Positions 1 through 9,738 are shown, counted from the stretch's first letter. The stretch: DNA of 64,000 bases from Xanthomonas translucens pv. cerealis (GCF_006838285.1 NZ_CP038228.1:1-64000), one strand, 5' to 3'. Numbers and translations are program-made. The notes: generated by a model not told the origin, from the sequence alone.

Positions 1-739
1 CAGCGCCGGCAACTGCTCGGCGCGCATCCGCGGCAGTTCGATCGCGACCGGAAGCACCTTGCCGCCGATCTGGGTGCTCGCGGTCTGCAGCAGGTCGTCG
101 CTGCCCGGCGGATTGAGCAGTACCGGGTGAAGTTCACCTGGTCGAATGGCGGCAGCGACGCCAGCGACTGGCTGTGCACGCCGACCTCGGTCTTGAGCAC
201 CACTTGGCGCTGCATGCCCGCGCGCCGCACCGCGTCGGCCACTTCCGAGTAGATCGGCGCCTTGACGTCGAGATTGAGCATGATCCGGCCCTTGGCCGCG
301 GCCAGCATCTGCTCCAGGGTCACTGGATGCTGGTCGGTGAGCGGCGCATCGCGCCGCCCTCGTCGTCGCGCAGCCGCAACTGCGACAGCTGCGCCCAGGT
401 CATCTCGGCGACTTTGCCGCTGCCGTCGGTGGTGCGTTCGACGGTGGCGTCGTGGAACATCACCAGGGTGCCATCGGCGGCGCGGCGGATGTCGGTTTCG
501 AGCATGTCCACGCCCAGTGCCACGCAGCGCTCCAGGCCGGCCAGCGAGTTCTCCGGCGCATGGCCGGCGAAACCATGCTCAGGCGCCGGATTGTGGCAGC
601 CGCGATGGGCGACGACGAAGATGCCGCCGGCGGGATCGGCCAGGCGCGCCTGGCTGACGGCACTGCCGGCGGGGGCTGCAGCGGCGGGACCGGCGAGGGC
701 GCTGCCCAGCAACAGCAGCGGTAACAGGGAAGATTTCAT
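1..739 (-). pseudogene. Glycerophosphodiester phosphodiesterase, frame-broken and cut by the window edge
   Basis: The translation starts at an ATG at 739 with a secretory leader (MKSSLLPLLLLGSALAGPAAA) and runs into a GDPD-type TIM barrel: VAHRGCHNPAPEH, APENSLAGLERC, DMLETDIRRAADG and MFHDATVERTTDG contain the family His-Arg and Glu-Asp catalytic or metal residues. The frame breaks near 340: the first frame stops at SPTSIQ, whereas DAPLTDQHPVTLEQ and AKGRIMLNLDVKAP continue in another frame. A second break lies near 125, where VNFTP/VLLNPPGSDD needs one more base. Both breaks look like single-base losses in GC-rich sequence, so the gene may be decayed or the consensus may be wrong. The family hydrolyses glycerophosphodiesters to glycerol-3-phosphate; a periplasmic site is inferred from the leader. 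The C-terminus lies outside the window. Confidence 0.8.
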
Positions 740-768
740 GGAAGTGGCAATCCGCAGGTTTGAGAGGT

Positions 769-3666
769 TCAAAGGGAAGGCGTGAAGCGGATGCCGAACC
801 AGTACGTGGTCGGCACCGAGTAGGTGTCCTTCAGCAGGTTCTCGCCCGGTCCGGTCACGCTGGTGATGCGGCTGTGGGTGACGTTGCTGACCTGGCCGAC
901 CACGCTGACCTGCTTGTTGATCGCATAGGTCGCCGACAGATCCAGCTGCGAGCGCGGCGCCCAGTACAGGTCCTGCCAGTCGATGTTGCTGACGATGCCG
1001 CGCAGCGCCTTGCCCTGGCGGTTGTAGGCCGCGCGCAGTTCCAGCCCGCCGACGTTGTAGAACAGCGAGGCGTTGGCGGTGTAGCCCGGCTGGCCGACCA
1101 GGCGATCGACGCTGCGCTCGCGCTGGCTCACGTTCGGCGCGGTGCCGACGCTATACGGCACGTCCATACCGCCGTCCAGCAAGGCCAGATTGGCGCTGGC
1201 GCCCAGCCCGGACAGTGCCGGCACGCCGGGCAGCAAGGTATTGAGCACCGCGCTCAGTTCCAGGCCGCGGATATGCGCATTGGAGGCATTGGCCGGGGTG
1301 CTGATCAGCACATTCGAATAGGTGGTGCCGTTGTAGCTGAACTGGTCGGTGCGCGACAGGGTGAAGATCTCGTCCTGGATGCGCTTGTTGAACACCGCCG
1401 CGGCCAGCATGCCGTCGAAATCGTCCGGCAGGCGCCATTCCAGCGACAGGTCCAGGTTGGTCGATACGCGCGGCTTGATGTCCGGATTGCCCACGGTCAC
1501 GGTCACGCCCTGCGCATTGGGGTTGCCCATATCGGTGGTGTTGACGAAGCCGATCGAGGTGCGCGCGGCGTAGGCGTCGTACGGCGGGCGGCCGAGCGTG
1601 CGGCTGGCGCCGGCGCGCAGGTCGAGGCGGTCGCTGAGGTGGTAGGTCATGATCGCCGATGGCAGCAGGTTGGCGTAGTGCGAATCGGTCGGCGCGTCGA
1701 CATAGACGTATTTGCCGCTGGCCGTATCCAGCTGGCGCTGGCGGCCGATGGTGGACTGGTCGGTGTTGTCGTAGTGCAGGCCGGCCTCCACGTTGAATGC
1801 CTCGGCACGGTAGCTGACCAGGCCGTAGGCGCCGAAGATATTTTCGGTGTGGCTGAAGTTGTCCTGGTTGCTGAAGGCCGACTGGTCGGTGCTGTTGAAC
1901 GCGCTGCGCGGCGTGGACTGCAGCACACGCCGCGCCTTGTTCGGATCGATGGTGATCAGGTTCAGGCCGAGATAGCGCAGCGGCGCGTTCGAAGGCGCCA
2001 GCACGTCGGCGATGTTCAACGCCGGCGCGCTGCTGTTGGGCTGGTATTCGTCGCGGTAGATGTTGAACGACGGCTTGTCGGTGGTGTACGACAGGCCGGC
2101 GCCGAAGCCCAGGCCGAGGTCCTGCTCGCCCTGGTTGAAGGCGTAGTCCAGGCGCCCGGTGAGGATGCGGTCGCGCGCGCTGCGCTTGTAGTCCGGGCGC
2201 CAGTACAACAGGCTGTAGTTGTCGTAGTCGTAGTACGCCTGCGGCGCCACCGGGAAGCGCTGGTTCAGCGCCGAGGTGTCGTAGTTGAAGGCGTAGTTGG
2301 CGGTGGGATTGACGCTGACACCGGCGCCGGTCTGGCCGACCGGGACCGGCGCCGGGCGCGACGCGCCGGTGACGTACTTGAACATCTGGATCGGTTCGTC
2401 GTAGGTCGCATCCGACCACGAGCCGCGCGCGGACAGCACTTGGTGATCGTCCGGCCGCCATTCCATGCCGGCCTGGCCGAGCTTGGTGCGGGTGGTGGTG
2501 ACCTGGTTGGAATAGCCGACCTCGATGTCGCCGGCCGGGTAACTGCCGGAGGTCGCGGTCTGGTTGACGACGCGGTTGCGGTTGCGCGGATCGATCAGCA
2601 GTTCGTTGCGCTGCATGTCGTCCTTGAAATAGTAGTAGCCCGCGGTGACGTAGGCCTGCAGGTCGGCGCTGGGGTGCGCCTCGAACTTGCCGGTCAGGCC
2701 GTAGCGGTCGCGCTTGTCCATCACGTACCAGTACTTGTCCTGCTGCGGCACCGCCCAGCCGTTGCCGAGGCTGCCGCTCTGCAGCACGCCGTTGCCGTCG
2801 TAGAACCCGTAGTGCACCGTGTCGGTGGTCATATGGGTTTCGGTGTAGCTGCTCAGCGTCTGGTAGTTGCCCGACAGGGTCAGGCCGTACTGCCGGTCGC
2901 TGCCGAAAGTGGTGCTGCCGGTGGCGCCGAGGCGGTAGCCGGGATCGTCCTGGTCGCGCGGCTTGCCGACGTCGTTGGCATGGCCCAGCGAGGCTTCGCT
3001 GGTGAAGAACGGCTTGCCGCCGTTCTCGAACGCGCTGCGCGTGCGCAGGTTGATCGCACCGCCGGTGGCGTTGGGATCGAGATCCGGAGTGAAGGTCTTG
3101 ACCACCTGCAACTCGCTGACCATCGAGGCCGGCAGGATGTCCAGGCGCACGCCGCGGGTGATCGAGCCGAGCGTGCCGTTCGGCGTGCCCGGCGAGGCCA
3201 CGGTCAGGCCGTCGATGGTGACGTTGTTGTAGGACGGGCCGAGGCCGCGCAGCACCGGCGTGGCGGCCTCGTCGCGCGGATGTTCGTTGTCGGTCGCCGG
3301 CAGCACCGACAGGCCAGGGATGCGGCGCAGCGCTTCGACGATGGTGGTGTCCGGCAGCGCGCGCACGTCGGTGGAACTGATCACGTCGGTGATGTTGGTC
3401 GCCGCGCGCTTGCTCTCGATCGCCGCGGCATTGGCCTTGCGCACGCCGGTGACGACCACGCTGTCCATGGTCTTGGGCGCGCCGGCGTCGCCGGCAACGG
3501 CGGCCGAGGCGGCGCCGGCATCGGTATCGCCGGTGTCCGCAGGTGCTGCAGGCGCCGGCATCGGCTTGGCCGCCTGCTGCGCAAGGGCGGCCTGGCAACT
3601 GGCGGCGAGCATGCAGACCAGCAAGGCGCGCTGGTGGCGGGAGTGGCGGCGGTGCGATTGCGTCAT
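769..3666 (-). CDS. TonB-dependent outer-membrane receptor
   Basis: A protein of 965 residues from the ATG at 3666; an in-frame ATG at 3690 would add eight residues. A basic N-terminus and hydrophobic leader end near AALAQQ. After a Pro/Ala-rich linker comes the plug: VVVTGVRKANAAA, ALPDTTIVEALRRIPG, TPVLRGLGPSYNNVTIDG and LDPNATGGAINLRTR are classic plug motifs. The rest is an aromatic-rich beta-barrel that closes at WFGIRFTPSL. The plug type resembles the large oligosaccharide receptors of carbohydrate-utilisation loci. Its position beside GH89 and the nag genes suggests import of GlcNAc-containing glycans, but substrate is inferred from context only. The leader region is preceded by an AT-rich stretch (3690-3728) likely to hold its promoter. 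Confidence 0.93.
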   Translation of the reverse strand: MTQSHRRHSRHQRALLVCMLAASCQAALAQQAAKPMPAPAAPADTGDTDAGAASAAVAGDAGAPKTMDSVVVTGVRKANAAAIESKRAATNITDVISSTDVRALPDTTIVEALRRIPGLSVLPATDNEHPRDEAATPVLRGLGPSYNNVTIDGLTVASPGTPNGTLGSITRGVRLDILPASMVSELQVVKTFTPDLDPNATGGAINLRTRSAFENGGKPFFTSEASLGHANDVGKPRDQDDPGYRLGATGSTTFGSDRQYGLTLSGNYQTLSSYTETHMTTDTVHYGFYDGNGVLQSGSLGNGWAVPQQDKYWYVMDKRDRYGLTGKFEAHPSADLQAYVTAGYYYFKDDMQRNELLIDPRNRNRVVNQTATSGSYPAGDIEVGYSNQVTTTRTKLGQAGMEWRPDDHQVLSARGSWSDATYDEPIQMFKYVTGASRPAPVPVGQTGAGVSVNPTANYAFNYDTSALNQRFPVAPQAYYDYDNYSLLYWRPDYKRSARDRILTGRLDYAFNQGEQDLGLGFGAGLSYTTDKPSFNIYRDEYQPNSSAPALNIADVLAPSNAPLRYLGLNLITIDPNKARRVLQSTPRSAFNSTDQSAFSNQDNFSHTENIFGAYGLVSYRAEAFNVEAGLHYDNTDQSTIGRQRQLDTASGKYVYVDAPTDSHYANLLPSAIMTYHLSDRLDLRAGASRTLGRPPYDAYAARTSIGFVNTTDMGNPNAQGVTVTVGNPDIKPRVSTNLDLSLEWRLPDDFDGMLAAAVFNKRIQDEIFTLSRTDQFSYNGTTYSNVLISTPANASNAHIRGLELSAVLNTLLPGVPALSGLGASANLALLDGGMDVPYSVGTAPNVSQRERSVDRLVGQPGYTANASLFYNVGGLELRAAYNRQGKALRGIVSNIDWQDLYWAPRSQLDLSATYAINKQVSVVGQVSNVTHSRITSVTGPGENLLKDTYSVPTTYWFGIRFTPSL

Positions 3667-4070
3667 TTCACGATCCCTGAAAAACTTCAAAAATGAAATT
3701 AATAACTTAAAAGTAGTTAATTTTATCCGGGGGTCTATGACAAACCCATGTCAGCGGGTGCCTGTTGTGCGCGACGCCGCATTCGCTCCGGGTCCGGCAT
3801 TGACTACGACTACCGCGTTCGCAGCAGGGCGGGCGAGACGGCGATGCGCCGTTGCGCTGCCCAGGCGCGGCGATGGCAGGCGCCGCAGCGAGACGGCCGC
3901 TGTCTGGCCATCGAACCGCCGCGGCGAACCATGCTTTCACCCCAAAAACGACGATAGGCCGCAAGGGCCCTATCGTTCCATGCATTGGCTGCGGCCGGAT
4001 CCGCTACGGCCTGTCCTCACTCCCCGAACAGGCCGACCGGTTGGGCCTGCTCGGAAAATGATGGCACGCC
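3667..4070. other. Intergenic region between TonB receptor and A2M fragment
   Basis: No supported gene. The first 65 bases are strikingly AT-rich and lie directly upstream of the minus-strand receptor, so they probably hold its promoter; the imperfect dyad around TTAATAACT/AGTAGTTAA (about 3698-3721) has several mismatches and is only a weak operator candidate. A minus-strand terminator hairpin occupies 3942-3972. Confidence 0.5.
3942..3972 (-). terminator. Rho-independent terminator for the A2M-type gene
   Basis: On the plus strand, an A run (3945-3949) is followed by ACGATAGGCC, a GCAA-type loop and GGCCCTATCGT. Read on the minus strand this is a GC-rich hairpin with one bulged base followed by CGTTTTTGG, placed about 100 bases past the stop codon at 4071. 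Confidence 0.6.
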
Positions 4071-4622
4071 TTAAGGCTGCACGACGCTGATCGTGCCCGG
4101 GTTGCTGCGTCCCACCCCGCGCAGGTCGGGACGGTACATGTCCTCGACCAGCGGCGGCGGCACGGTGTAGGTGCCCGGCGTCACCGCACGCACCAGATAG
4201 AACACCTGCGCCTTGCCGCCTTGCGCCAGGCTCAGCGCGGCCACGTAGCGGTCGTCGCGGAACTCCTCGTGCTTGACGTCGGCGGCGTTGGAACGGTCGC
4301 TGATCTCGATGCCGTCCACCACCACGTCGGCCCACTGCTTGGCATCGCCCAGGTTGAAGTTCTCGATTTCCAGGCCGGCCGGCAGCAGGTCGGTCAGCAG
4401 CGCGTCGGGCATGCCCACGTTGGAGGTGATGGTGACGCGCGCGATCAGCGCTTCGCCTTCCTTCAGCGGCCGCGGCGTCCACGGCTTGCCATCGGTGCCG
4501 TACCACGCGCGTTCCACCTTCAACGTGCTCTCATCCACCTTCGGCGCCTTGCGCGGGATGCCGGCAATTTCCAGGCTGGCGTATAGCGGCGCCTCGCCCT
4601 GCGGCACGAAACTGACCCCGCG
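4071..4622 (-). pseudogene. C-terminal stub of a bacterial alpha-2-macroglobulin
   Basis: The readable part (SFVPQGEAPLYASLEIAG, DALLTDLLPAGLEIENFNLG, KQWADVVVDGIEI, HEEFRDDRYVAAL, VTPGTYTVPPPLVEDMYRPD) is the C-terminal MG10-type end of a bacterial alpha-2-macroglobulin, a large periplasmic protease-trapping protein usually well over 1,500 residues that often sits with penicillin-binding protein 1C. Only about 180 residues remain, and no thioester or bait region is present. Upstream of 4622 the frame slips; a short stretch reading FGRQFDEAELRAG in the neighbouring frame may extend the homology a little. It then runs into plus-strand GH89 sequence, so the 5' nine-tenths is missing. It cannot make a functional trap. 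Confidence 0.82.
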
Positions 4623-4690
4623 CGCAGTTCGGCCTCGTCGAACTGGCGGCCGAACGCCGGCCGCGGCGATCGCCTCGCTGCCCGTCGCCG

Positions 4691-6399
4691 ATCGGCAGCG
4701 CATGGGCAACATCGAAGGTTACGATGCGCCGTTGCCGCAGCAGTGGATCGAGGACAAGCACGCGTTGCAGCAGCGCATCCTGCAGCGCATGCGCGCGCTG
4801 GGCATGAAGCCGGTGCTGCCGGCCTTCGCCGGCTATGTGCCGAAGGCGTTCGCGCAGGCGCATCCGCAGGCGCGCATCTACCGCATGCGCGCCTGGGAAG
4901 GCTTCCACGAGACCTATTGGCTGGATCCGGCCGATCCGCTGTTCGCCAAGATCGCGCAGCGTTTCATCCAGCTCTACGACCGCACGTACGGCAAGGGCAC
5001 CTATTACCTGGCCGATGCGTTCAACGAAATGCTGCCGCCGATCGCCGCCGACGGCAGCGACGCGCGCCTGGCCAGCTACGGCGACAGCACCGCCAATACC
5101 GCCAAGACCACGCCGCCCGAGGTGTCGCCGGCGCAGCGCGACAAGCGCCTGGCCGAGTACGGCCGCGCATTGTATGAATCGATCCATCGCGCCAATCCCG
5201 ACGCGGTATGGGTGATGCAGGGCTGGCTGTTCGGCGCCGACCGCCACTTCTGGACGCCGCAGGCGATCGCCGCGTTCCTGCGCGAGGTGCCCAACGACAA
5301 GCTGCTGGTGCTGGACATCGGCAACGATCGCTACCCAGGCACCTGGAAGCTGTCCGACGCGTTCGACGGCAAGCAGTGGATCTACGGCTACGTGCACAAC
5401 TACGGCGGCAGCAATCCGGTGTACGGCGACCTGGCGTTCTACCGCGACGACCTGCGTGCGCTGCTCGCGGACAAGGACAAGCAGCAACTGGTCGGCTTCG
5501 GCGCGTTCCCGGAAGGCCTGCACACCAACTCGGTGGTCTACGAATACATGTACGCGCTGGCCTGGGGCGAGCAGCAGCGTTCGCTGCAGGACTGGCTCGG
5601 CGACTACACCCGCGCCCGCTACGGACATACTTCGCCGGCATTGCGTGCGGCCTGGGACGACCTGCAGGCCGCAGTGCTGTCCACCCGCTACTGGACGCCG
5701 CGCTGGTGGCGCAGCCGTGCCGGCGCTTACCTGCTGTTCAAGCGGCCGACGCTGGACATCGGTGAATTCGAAGGTGCGCCCGGCGACCCGCCGCGCTTGC
5801 GCCGTGCGCTGGATCAATTGCTGGCGCTGGCGCCGGAGTACGCCGACGCGCCGCTGTACCGCTACGACCTGGTGGACTTCGCCCGCCACTACGCGACCGG
5901 TCGCGTGGATGCGCAATTGCAGCAGGCGGTGGCCGCCTACAAGCGCGGCGACGTCGCCGCCGGCGATGCCGCGTTCGCCCGCGTGCAGGCGGCGGTGCGG
6001 CAGCTCGACGGCCTGGTCGGCGGCCAGCAGGAAACCCTGTCGAGCTGGCTCGGCGATGCCGAAAGCTATGCGAAGACGCCGCAGGACGCGGCCTACTACC
6101 GGCGCGACGCCAAGGCGCAGGTCAGCGTGTGGGGCGGCGAGGGCAATCTCGGCGACTATGCGTCCAAGGCCTGGCAGGGCATGTACGCCGACTACTACCT
6201 GCCGCGCTGGGCGCTGGCGATGCAGGCGCTGCGGGCGGCGGCGGTCGGCGGCGGCAGCGTGGACGAGGCGGCGTTGCAGCAGCGGCTGCGCGCCTGGGAG
6301 CTGGACTGGGTGAAGTGCGAGACAGCTTACACGCGGCAAGCCCCGGCCGATCCGGTCGCCGCGGTACGCACCCTGCTGCAACAGGTGGATGCCCGATGA
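4691..6399 (+). pseudogene. Alpha-N-acetylglucosaminidase (GH89), 5'-truncated
   Basis: From about 4691 the frame reads QRMGNIEGYDAPLPQQW, LPAFAGYVPKAFAQ, YYLADAFNEMLPP, WVMQGWLFG and GFGAFPEGLHTNSVVYEYM, the diagnostic blocks of the NAGLU/GH89 family. The Glu residues in FNEM and in PEG correspond to the two catalytic glutamates known in human NAGLU. The family removes terminal alpha-linked GlcNAc. The signal peptide, the NAGLU N-terminal domain and the first part of the barrel are absent; instead the frame continues upstream through antisense A2M sequence. It ends QQVDAR with TGA overlapping the nagX ATG (ATGA), so it was once the first gene of the nag transcript. Catalytic residues survive but export and folding are doubtful. 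An assembly join is the alternative. Confidence 0.85.
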
Positions 6400-7550
6400 G
6401 CGCCGCTTCCATGAGCATCCCCGCCGCCGCGCCATCGCGCGAACGCTTCGTGTCGCTGGACGTGTTCCGCGGCCTGATGATCTTCCTGATGATCCTGGGC
6501 AACACGCCGGGCGCCGGCGCCGACGCGTTCGTGCAGCTGCGGCACGCACCGTGGCTCGGCTTCACCGCCGCCGACGTGGGGTTCCCGTCGTTCCTGTTCG
6601 TGGTCGGCAACGCGATGAGCTTCGCGCTGGATCGCAGCCAGCCGCTCGGCGCGTTCCTGTGCCGGGTCGGCAAGCGCAGCGCGCTGATCTTCCTGCTCGG
6701 CTTTTTGATGTACTGGTTTCCGTTCGTGCACCAGGGCGCCGACGGCAGCTGGAGCTTCATCGCCATCGACCAGACCCGGGTGCCGGGCGTGCTGCAGCGC
6801 ATCGCGCTGTGCTACGCGCTCGCCGCGCTGTTGTGCCGCTGGCTGCCGCCGCGCGGGCTGCTCGGCGCCTGCGTGGCGCTGCTGCTCGGCCACTGGGCGG
6901 CGCTGTACCTGTGGGGCCAGCCGGGTGCGGAACTGAGCAAGCTCGGCAACGCCGCCACGCGCCTGGACCTGTGGCTGCTGGATCCGGCGCAGCTGTACCG
7001 CAAGGACGGCGGCTTCGATCCGGAAGGCCTGCTCGGCACGCTGCCGGCCACGGTCAATGTCATCGCCGGCTACCTGACCGGCCTGTACGTGCGCCGCGTC
7101 GGCAAGCAGGCGCGCACGGTGCGCTGGCTGCTGCTGGCCGGCATCGCGCTGACCCTGCTGGCCCTGGCCTGGCAGCCGTGGTTTCCGCTGGCCAAGAAAC
7201 TGTGGACCGGTTCGTTCGTGCTGCTGACGGTGGGCCTGGATCTGCTGCTGCTGGGCGCGCTGCTGTGGGCGATCGAGGTGCGCCGGTGGCAGGCGGGCAG
7301 CGGCTTCTTCACCGTGCTCGGGCGCAATCCGCTGGCAATCTACCTGTTCTCCGAACTGTTCGTGATCAGCCTGCGGCTGGTCCCGGCCGGCGCCAGTGGA
7401 ATGGACCTGTACCAATGGCTGGGCATCGCGGTGTTCCAGCGGCTGCTGCCCGGTCCCTGGGGCAGCCTGGCCTGTGCGCTGGCCTACACGTTGGTGTGCT
7501 GGGCGGTGGGCTGGTGGATGGACCGGCGGCGGCTGTACCTGCGGCTCTGA
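6396..7550 (+). CDS. nagX: NagX-type multispanning membrane protein
   Basis: A protein of 384 residues from the ATG at 6396. The N-terminal RFVSLDVFRGLMIFLMIL followed by GFTAADVGFPSFLFVVGNAM is the hallmark of the NagX/DUF5009 family, related to human heparan-alpha-glucosaminide N-acetyltransferase (HGSNAT). About ten hydrophobic segments can be counted and the C-terminus is WWMDRRRLYLRL. In proteobacterial GlcNAc clusters NagX is a predicted inner-membrane protein thought to act on GlcNAc or its oligosaccharides at the membrane; its biochemical activity is not settled. It overlaps the GH89 stop by four bases and is followed by a short gap holding the promoter of the GntR gene. Confidence 0.9.
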   Translation: MSAASMSIPAAAPSRERFVSLDVFRGLMIFLMILGNTPGAGADAFVQLRHAPWLGFTAADVGFPSFLFVVGNAMSFALDRSQPLGAFLCRVGKRSALIFLLGFLMYWFPFVHQGADGSWSFIAIDQTRVPGVLQRIALCYALAALLCRWLPPRGLLGACVALLLGHWAALYLWGQPGAELSKLGNAATRLDLWLLDPAQLYRKDGGFDPEGLLGTLPATVNVIAGYLTGLYVRRVGKQARTVRWLLLAGIALTLLALAWQPWFPLAKKLWTGSFVLLTVGLDLLLLGALLWAIEVRRWQAGSGFFTVLGRNPLAIYLFSELFVISLRLVPAGASGMDLYQWLGIAVFQRLLPGPWGSLACALAYTLVCWAVGWWMDRRRLYLRL

Positions 7551-7571
7551 CCCGGCGTGCACATGTCGCAA

Positions 7572-7590
7572 ATTGGTACTATATTGGACA
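7572..7590. promoter_or_regulatory. Candidate operator ahead of the GntR regulator
   Basis: An AT-rich island in GC-rich DNA, just after nagX and 32 bases before the GntR start, holds ATTGGTAC and ATTGGACA as direct repeats three bases apart. TTGG-type half sites are typical of GntR/HutC GlcNAc regulators. The assignment is by position and base composition only. Confidence 0.4.
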
Positions 7591-7621
7591 TGATGAATCC
7601 ATGCGGTCCGGAGCCAGCACG

Positions 7622-8377
7622 ATGACCAAGCTCAAGCCCGAGGTCGACCCCAGGCTGGCGGGCTTGGCCGTGGACCCGAGTGCGCCGACCCCGCTGTACC
7701 TGCAACTGGCCAGCAAGCTGGTCGAGGCGATCAAGGGCGGCCAGTGGAGGCCGGGCGAGGCGTTGCCGGCCGAACGCCAGTTGTGCGAACAACTGCAGGT
7801 GTCGCGGGTGACGTTGCGCCAGGCGGTGGATGCGCTGGTCGAACAGGGCCTGGTGTCGCGCCGGCAGGGCGCCGGCACCTTCATCACCTCGCATATCCAG
7901 CATCAGCTCAGTGGTCTGGCCAGCTTCAGCGAGACCCTGCGCATGAAGGGCCTGGAGCCGGGCACGCGCTGGCTGGAACGGCGCGTGCGCCCCGCCCACG
8001 GCGAGGAAATCCTGCGCTTGGGGCTGTCGCCGGACACCGTGGTGGCGGCGCTGACCCGCCTGCGCAGCGCCGACGGCCGGGTCATGGCCTATGAGAAGGC
8101 GGTGCTGCCGCAGCGCACCGTGCCCGATCCGCTGGCGATCGGCGATTCGCTGTACGCCTACCTGGATGCACAGGGCACCCCGGTGGTGCGCGCGCTGCAG
8201 TACTTTCGCGCGATCAACCTGCCGGCGCGGCTGGCCGGGCACCTGGGCATGAAGGAAGGCGAGGCGATCCTGCACGTGGTGCGGGTCGGCTATACCCGCG
8301 ACGGCAGCGCGATCGAGCTGACCGACACCTATTGCCACAACGACTACTACGACTTCGTCGCCGAACTGCGACGCTGA
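7622..8377 (+). CDS. nagR: GntR/HutC-family GlcNAc-responsive regulator NagR
   Basis: A protein of 251 residues. The ATG at 7622 has GGAG eight bases upstream; an in-frame ATG at 7601 is less well placed. Residues about 18-85 form the winged helix (PLYLQLASKLVEAI, PGEALPAERQLCEQLQVSR, RQGAGTFI). The remainder is a UTRA effector domain (LPQRTVPDP, LYAYLD, LHVVRVGYTRDG, IELTDTYCHNDYYDF) of the kind that binds phosphorylated sugars such as GlcNAc-6-P or GlcN-6-P in NagR/DasR proteins. Placement between nagX and nagP supports a role as repressor of this cluster. The symbol follows usage for xanthomonad nag genes. Confidence 0.88.
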   Translation: MTKLKPEVDPRLAGLAVDPSAPTPLYLQLASKLVEAIKGGQWRPGEALPAERQLCEQLQVSRVTLRQAVDALVEQGLVSRRQGAGTFITSHIQHQLSGLASFSETLRMKGLEPGTRWLERRVRPAHGEEILRLGLSPDTVVAALTRLRSADGRVMAYEKAVLPQRTVPDPLAIGDSLYAYLDAQGTPVVRALQYFRAINLPARLAGHLGMKEGEAILHVVRVGYTRDGSAIELTDTYCHNDYYDFVAELRR

Positions 8378-8415
8378 TCGACCGACCCACGCGCCTTTCC
8401 GGAGCCCGCCCGCCC

Positions 8416-9696
8416 ATGACCACCGCACGGCCTGCCAGTCCCTACGCCTCGATCGCCATCGTCGGCTTGCTGTTCTTCATCATCGGATTCTTCACCTGGA
8501 TCAACGGCCCGCTGATCACCTTCGTGCGGCTGGCGTTCGACCTCAACGAGGTCAATGCGTTCCTGGTGCTGATGGTGTTCTACCTGTCGTATTTCTTCCT
8601 GGCGCTGCCGTCGTCGTGGATCCTCAAGCGCACCGGCATGAAGAAGGGCCTGGCGCTTAGCCTGGTGGTGATGGCGGCGGGCGCGGCGGCGTTCGGCCAG
8701 TTCGCCACGCAGCGCTTCTATCCCGGCGCGCTGGCCGGTCTGTTCGTGATCGGCAGCGGCCTGGCGCTGCTGCAGACCGCGATCAACCCGTACATCAGCA
8801 TCCTCGGCCCGATCGAGAGCGCGGCGCGGCGCATCGCGGTGATGGGCATCTGCAACAAGATCGCCGGCATCCTGGCGCCGTTCCTGATCGGCACGCTGGT
8901 GCTGCACGGCGTCGGCGATCTGGCCACGCAGGTGCAGGCCGCCGAGCCGGTGGCCAAGGAAGCGCTGCTGACCGCGTTCGCCGCCAAGATCCACCTGCCG
9001 TACCTGGTGATGGCCGGCGTGCTGGTGGTGGTGGCGATCGGCGTGCTGTTCTCGCCGCTGCCGGAATTGAAGGCGTCGGAAGTCAACGCCGCGCCGGTCG
9101 GTGCCGGCAGCCCTGCGCAGAAGACCAGCATCTTGCAGTTCCCGCACCTGTGGCTGGGCGTGCTGTGCCTGTTCGTGTACGTGGGCGTGGAAGTGATGGC
9201 CGGCGATGCGATCGGCACCTACGGCAACGGCTTCCACCTGCCGCTGGACCACACCAAGCTGTTCACCTCCTACACCCTGGCGGCGATGCTGGCCGGCTAC
9301 GTGGCCGGTCTGCTGCTGATTCCCACGCTGATCTCGCAGGCGCGCTATCTCAGCATCTCGGCGCTGCTCGGCGTGCTGTTCTCGGCCGGCGCCTACGTCA
9401 CCCACGGTTATGTGTCGGTGGGTTTCGTCGCCGCGCTCGGCTTCGCCAACGCGATGATGTGGCCGGCGATCTTCCCGCTGGCAATCAAGGGCCTGGGCCG
9501 ACACACCGAGATCGGCTCGGCCTTGCTGGTGATGGGCATCGCCGGCGGCGCGATCATCCCGCAGCTGTTCGCGGTGCTGAAGCAGCACTTCGATTTCCAA
9601 TTGGTATTCCTGTTGCTGATGGTGCCGTGCTACCTGTACATCCTGTTTTATTCCCTGGTCGGCCACCGTGCCGGTCATGCCTCCGCCCGCGCGTGA
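8416..9696 (+). CDS. nagP: N-acetylglucosamine MFS transporter NagP
   Basis: A protein of 426 residues of the FucP-like sugar:proton symporter branch of the major facilitator superfamily. It begins SIAIVGLLFFIIGFFTWIN, has about twelve membrane segments, and carries the conserved LALLQTAINPYISILGP block and the C-terminal MWPAIFPLAIKGLGRHTE and GGAIIPQ blocks. In proteobacterial nag clusters this permease brings GlcNAc across the inner membrane without phosphorylation, so a separate kinase is needed; none is encoded here. The ATG at 8416 follows GGAG by 11 bases. It lies 38 bases after nagR and 42 before nagQ in the same direction. Confidence 0.92.
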   Translation: MTTARPASPYASIAIVGLLFFIIGFFTWINGPLITFVRLAFDLNEVNAFLVLMVFYLSYFFLALPSSWILKRTGMKKGLALSLVVMAAGAAAFGQFATQRFYPGALAGLFVIGSGLALLQTAINPYISILGPIESAARRIAVMGICNKIAGILAPFLIGTLVLHGVGDLATQVQAAEPVAKEALLTAFAAKIHLPYLVMAGVLVVVAIGVLFSPLPELKASEVNAAPVGAGSPAQKTSILQFPHLWLGVLCLFVYVGVEVMAGDAIGTYGNGFHLPLDHTKLFTSYTLAAMLAGYVAGLLLIPTLISQARYLSISALLGVLFSAGAYVTHGYVSVGFVAALGFANAMMWPAIFPLAIKGLGRHTEIGSALLVMGIAGGAIIPQLFAVLKQHFDFQLVFLLLMVPCYLYILFYSLVGHRAGHASARA

Positions 9697-9738
9697 TCGC
9701 GCATCATGGGCGTACTTCCCGACGTGCAGGACCGCAGC

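Noticed and set aside
760..3696. Plus-strand open frame of 978 codons opposite the first TonB receptor
   Set aside because: It is an antisense shadow: no leader or family motif, Val/Gly/Arg-rich GC-type composition, while the minus frame has all TonB-receptor motifs.
3698..3721. AT-rich dyad upstream of the first TonB receptor as an operator
   Set aside because: Too many mismatches between arms to call it a regulatory site; kept only as a note on the promoter region.
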